Shown: positions 60,047 to 64,000 of the stretch, piece by piece
How positions within the stretch are numbered: the first letter of the stretch is position 1
Layout of the letters: each line of letters starts with the position of its first letter
Assembly: GCF_016808095.1 (NCBI RefSeq)
Contig: NC_068974.1
Coordinates: forward strand, 13,330,001-13,394,000
DNA from: Vigna angularis
Lineage: Eukaryota; Streptophyta; Magnoliopsida; Fabales; Fabaceae
Direction: 5' to 3'
DNA length: 64,000 nucleotides
Notes under the pieces: generated by a model
Databases searched by the model: none
What the model saw: the letters and a program-made list of their open reading frames with translations, nothing else
Told to the model about the DNA's origin: nothing
Translations under genes and position numbers: made by a program

Positions 60047-61735
60047 ATGGCAGGATCACATCAAACCTTTGCAGAGGGTGCATCAATCAATAGACCGCCA
60101 CACAGGTGAGAACTATGCATTCTGGAAGGTAAGAATGCAAATATTTATTGAATCTATTGATTGTGAAATTTGGGATATTATTGCGTCTGGCTCTTCTGTT
60201 CCTACTAACAATACACAGGAACCAAAGCCCCGTGGTCAATGGACCATTGAAGAAAAGAAAAGATTTCAGAATGACGTAAAAGCCCGGAATATCATTGCAT
60301 CAGCATTGACTATTAATGAGTTCTACAGGGTCTCTGTCTGCAAAACTGCTCAAGAAATGTGGGACGTACTCAGAGTGACGCATGAAGGAACAGATGATGT
60401 AAAGAGGGCAAGGAAGAACTCCTTAATCCAAGAGTATGAAATGTTCCGAATGAAGCAAGGAGAAACAATTTCAGACGTTTAAAAACGCTTCACCAACATT
60501 GTTAATCATCTCATTGGACTAGGTAAGTCATTTGATACCGATGAACTTAACATTAAAATCTTGAAGTCTTTAGATAGGTCATGGCAACCAAAGGTGACTG
60601 CAATCTCGGAGTCACAAAACCTAAACACCATGACTATGGCGGCACTCTTTGGAAAATTGAGGGAACATGAACTAGATCTTGGAAGACTTGATGAAGAAGA
60701 AGCAAAAGCCAAAAACAACAAGAAGAGTTTGGCATTAAAGTCGGAGGTTGAAAGAAGCAAAGGTAAATCGGAAGATGAAGACTCAGACGAAGAGGAAAAT
60801 TTAAGTCTTGTGATCAAAAGATTAAACAGGTTCATGAAGTCTAAAGGTAAAGGAAGATTTAGATACGAAAAGAAAGATAATCAAGTATCTTCCTCAAATT
60901 ACCGATGCTACGGCTGTGAAGAAAAGGGGCATCTAAAAGCAGACTGCCCAAATCAAAAGAAGGGTGAAGACAAAAAGGAGAAAAGATTCTTCAAGAAAAA
61001 GAAGGCCTACATTGCATGGGAAGACGACAATGAGACCATTTCAGATTCAAGCGACTCAAATGAAGAAGCAAACATCTGTTTGATGGCAGATGATGATAAT
61101 GTCAGCCAAGTAAGTAATTCACACTATTCTGATAATGATAGTCACATTGATGAAGATGAATTGGATGAAACTTATGCTGCATTATTAATTGAATCTGAAA
61201 AATTAGATATTTCTCATAAAAAGCTGAAAAAGGATTTTAAAAATTTAAAATCTGAATTTGACAACCTTCTTGAAGAAAATGAAAATTTGAAGTTTACTTC
61301 TGAAAATCTCTCTAAAATAAATGATACTTTGAAAACTGAATTTACAAATTTGTCTGAAGAAAACAGAAGTTTGAAAAATAAATTTTTATATCAAGCAGAA
61401 GAAATCAGAAATTTGAAAAGTAAAGTTTTATATTATGAAAAAGAAAAATATATTGCTAATAATGAATGTGAATCTTGCCTAAAATTCAAATATTTTTCTG
61501 AAAATACAACTACTGGAGAATGTAGTAAAATCTCCTAAAATAAAGCTGCTAAGAAATTTGTTCCTAAAAATAAATATAGAACCCGTAGAGCATGGGTAGA
61601 AAAAGGAACGATTAACAGAAACACAAATGTTGTATCCTGTTTTTACTGCATGAGAAAAGGCCATACCTCAAACAAATGCAGAATTAAACGTTTTGGTGTT
61701 TCTAGTGGAAGATATGTTTGGGTTGCTAAATAATT
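60047..61735 (+). pseudogene. gag: copia gag (SIRE-like), broken
   Basis: ATG at 60047 (MAGSHQTF), a frameshift near 60105, then ENYAFWKVRMQIFIESID, TAQEMWDVL and YEMFRMKQGETISDV. A TAA at 60481 (probably once CAA) and a TAA near 61537 interrupt it. A zinc knuckle CYGCEEKGHLKADC is near 60905, followed by acidic and coiled-coil stretches (LKKDFKNLKSEFDNLLEENE) and a second knuckle CFYCMRKGHTSNKC near 61640. The length and double knuckle fit SIRE gag. Confidence 0.85.
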
Positions 61736-61803
61736 TGAATCTAACCCAAAAGGACCCATACAAAGAAGTTGGGTACCTAAAATAGCTTGTTTGTTCCTTT
61801 TTT

Positions 61804-62628
61804 TTGCAGGTATTACAGAAATCAAGAAAAGTCATGTGGTGTCTCGATAGTGGTTGCTTAAAACACATGACAGGAGACAAGACGAAGTTCACAAATTTTA
61901 AAGAAAAGGAACAAGGCTTTGTTACCTATGGTGACAACAACAAAGGAAGAATTCTTGGAAAAGGGGATATAGGAAGCAAAGACACCTTGATGATCAAAGA
62001 CGTGCTATATGTAGAAGGACTAAGGCATAACTTAATTAGCATAAGTCAACTGTGCGACAAAGGATTCAAGGTAACCTTTGAGAAGAATTCTTGCACTATT
62101 TTTAAGAATGATTCTTCTGAAATTGCATTAAAAGGAGTTAGACATAATAATATTTATTTAATTGATTTAGAAAATGCATCAAATAAAAATATTTCATGTT
62201 TAGTTGTTAAAGAGGAAAACCCATGGTTATGGCATAGGCGTGCTGCTCATATACATATGCAACAATTAAACAAACTTATATCTAGAGATCTAGTAATTGG
62301 TTTACCTAAATTAAAGTTTGTAAAAGATAAATTGTGTGATGCATGTCAAAAGGGTAAACAAGTTAAAAATTCCTTTCATTCAAAAAATATTGTTTCTACT
62401 TTAAAACCTTTAGAACTTTTACATATGGATTTATTTGGTCCTTCAAGGATAAAAAGTTTTGGTGGAAACTATTATGCTTTGGTTATTGTTGATGATTTTT
62501 CAAGATATACTTGGACTTTGTTTCTCACTCTTAAAAGTGAAGCTTTTAAAGAATTTAAAAAGTTTGTTGTTTTAATTCAAAATGAAAAGGATCTACGAAT
62601 AAAAGCTATTAGAAGTGACCATGGTGGT
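61804..62628 (+). pseudogene. copia protease and integrase, cut by T2
   Basis: Protease: WCLDSGCLKHMTGD (D-S-G active site) and [19 protein letters not shown]. Integrase: the zinc region starts NPWLWHRRAAHIHM, where LGH is usual, so this H motif is altered, then LCDACQKGKQ. The catalytic core shows LELLHMDLFGPSRIKSFGGNYY (first D), DDFSRYTW and then RSDHGG (second D), where T2 enters at 62629. Open throughout this part. Confidence 0.87.
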
Positions 62629-63150
62629 TGATGCGGGCGTCGCGACCCGTCAAATTTGTTGAGCATAAAAGAATGCAGTATATTTACTAGGAAGTGACTC
62701 CTAGGTCGTATCTCAAGGACCAATTTGTGGTTCAGTCTCAGATTCAAACACGAAGGGGGGGTTGTGATTTTGTTTTGATGCGGGAAAATTAAATTAAAAT
62801 TAAAACTATGCGGAAAACGTAAAACGCAAAAGTAAAAACATCAATAAAATCATAAAAACAACATTTGGAAATACAATGAACAGTAAAATGATGGAATATA
62901 GCGATGCAGAAAATATTGAACGGTGAAATACAATAGATAAAAATAAAACACTGGAAATGGGATTCATCAACGATTATCACTTAAATTAAAATTCCAAAAT
63001 ACTGAAAGATAAAAATAAAACGAACAAATTGTTTCAAATACTTTGATACACTACACGCTCAGAAATAAAAATACTGGACAATTAAGCATAATTTCTTGAT
63101 TAATTTTAGCACAATAAACTAAGTGAAGTGAATAAAATAATGATTCATCA
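62629..63150 (-). repeat. T2 LTR
   Basis: Matches both ends of the T1 LTR: ACTAGGAAGTGACTCCTAGG near 62686 and ACTGGACAATTAAGCA near 63073. It lacks about 1.7 kb from the middle of the T1 LTR. Confidence 0.85.
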
Positions 63151-63632
63151 AAATAGACCACACTTAGTCTTTTGCACTCCTGGGCAAAATCAAAACACGA
63201 ATCAGGGAATAGTTCAAAGGACTTTTAGGAAGGTGACACAAAACGCAGCATACAAAAAATGAAAACTCACGAGAAAAATGAACAAAATTTACACAGTTCT
63301 CAAGAAATCTGGACAAACTATAAGCATTAATCAAGTGAAGGAAAAATCTACAGTTTAGACAGACTCCAGAAATCAAGAGAAAAATGTAAAATTTATTGCA
63401 CATAAAACAACTAAAAACAACTTAAAACAGAAAAAATTTAACACTTAAAAACAAAAAATTTCACACACAAAACAAAGAAAATTCAGAATCTCTCCCAATA
63501 GACCACACTTAAACTACACATTGTCCTCAATTTGTTCTAAGCATACATCAGCAATCAAAACAGTCACATATCATGGACAAGTGCAATAAAGGCAGGAAAA
63601 AGGGAGAGAAAGAAGATGCAAACTCCCGTAGG

Positions 63633-64000
63633 TTATGGTGGAAGCTGCCAATTTTGGATCATCAGGGAAAGGTCTTCATCTTCACGATCCAACACTGAAG
63701 TGTTGAGGACGAACTGCTTCATCCTCCAAATTTGATCAAGCAGGGAAATGTTTTCCACAGCTGGATCTGAGCGGAAATTATTGATGAGCCGGTTCAGGTG
63801 GTGCCTATTGTTGTTGAAACTTTTGTGAGTGTCGGCACCTTTGTCTTCCACTGTGGGTGCATGTTGGTCAAATTCATTCGTACCTCCTGCAATAGGGATA
63901 GTGCAATATGGTTCCAAATAAATTTCATGTAGGGGTATAACACCCAATCCCAGTGTAATAGGCTGAACCTCATATACACCCTCAGAACATGAATCAATTT
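63633..64000 (-). CDS. gag: T2 gag C-terminal part
   Basis: Only the C-terminal 104 codons are called with support (63633-63947); another minus-strand frame overlaps to 63997, so the upstream part is uncertain. It ends MKQFVLNTSVLD...SLMIQNWQLPP, matching the T1 gag end MKQFLLKISSLD...SLIIQVWQLPP. The capsid core should lie beyond the window edge. Confidence 0.6.
   Translation of the reverse strand, partial: IDSCSEGVYEVQPITLGLGVIPLHEIYLEPYCTIPIAGGTNEFDQHAPTVEDKGADTHKSFNNNRHHLNRLINNFRSDPAVENISLLDQIWRMKQFVLNTSVLDREDEDLSLMIQNWQLPP

Larger units (their letters stand above)
58928..62628 (+). mobile_element. SIRE-like Ty1/copia element, 5' part
   Basis: 5' LTR 58928-60012 (TGATACTTG...TTCTAACA), primer site TTGGCATCAGAGC, gag, protease and the first half of integrase. 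Reading stops at 62628 where T2 inserted; reverse transcriptase and the 3' LTR must lie beyond the window. A long gag with coiled coil and two zinc knuckles suits the SIRE/Maximus lineage, common in legumes. Several stops make it defective. Confidence 0.88.
62629..64000 (-). mobile_element. T2: Athila-like gag-only element related to T1, partial
   Basis: Minus strand. LTR 62629-63150 (TGATGCGGG...GATTCATCA), 522 bp. The internal part aligns with T1: AAAATAGACCACACTTAG next to the LTR, then short shared blocks, then gag at 63633. The T1 WOX segment and about 1 kb more are absent. Left target bases are GTGGT (62624-62628); the right end is beyond the window. Confidence 0.85.

Noticed and set aside
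46000..64000. tRNA, rRNA or other structured RNA genes
   Set aside because: I looked for rRNA-like and tRNA-like sequence and saw nothing beyond retrotransposon primer sites.

Overview
This window is plant nuclear DNA. The evidence is an AT-rich background with long (TA)n tracts, plant-specific retrotransposon lineages (Athila, Tat, SIRE-like copia), GT-AG introns, a nuclear copy of chloroplast petD, and a family of small secreted cysteine-rich peptides. The repeat style suggests a legume, probably of the Vigna/Phaseolus group, but that is inference. Nearly everything is mobile DNA. The only clearly cellular genes are two small secreted peptide genes and, unexpectedly, a homeobox gene carried inside a retrotransposon.

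Layout. 1-1235: flank with one possible membrane-protein exon. 1236-28425: a three-level nest of LTR elements, all lacking polymerase genes. The outermost is Ty3/gypsy element G1 (LTRs 1236-3727 and 25775-28425). Inside it is Athila-like element A1 (5536-24159, minus strand, 5-bp target duplication CATAC). Inside an LTR of A1 is Athila-like element T1 (14118-23798, minus strand, duplication TACCG). T1 carries, antisense to itself, a WUSCHEL-related homeobox (WOX) gene with a TATA box, a 5'UTR intron and a coding intron (about 18026-19478).

28426-58925: a tandem array of about 3.2-kb units, each originally with one secreted cysteine-rich peptide gene. Genes 1 and 2 are intact, gene 3 is a stump, and in a fourth unit the gene is missing. 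The array is broken up by a non-autonomous element with about 290-bp terminal inverted repeats (R1, two copies), a petD plastid insertion in a (TA)n tract, a Tat retrotransposon whose parts are in circularly permuted order (35299-43446) next to a foreign LTR, an unclassified insert (44439-47430), a 6.2-kb CACTA transposon carrying LRR gene fragments (48673-54830), and a truncated gypsy-type LTR (56731-58770).

58928-62628: a decayed SIRE-like copia element, cut within its integrase by T2 (62629 to window end). T2 is a sister of T1 that lacks the WOX segment and so shows what T1 gained.

Most notable: (1) the retrotransposon-borne WOX gene and its WOX-less sister in the same window; (2) paired palindromes TAATCGATTA spaced exactly 20 bp start to start, four pairs upstream of the copia TATA box and two more pairs in an unrelated gypsy LTR; (3) the circularly permuted Tat element, which looks like reintegrated circular DNA; (4) three nested elements without pol whose LTR divergence falls in nesting order.
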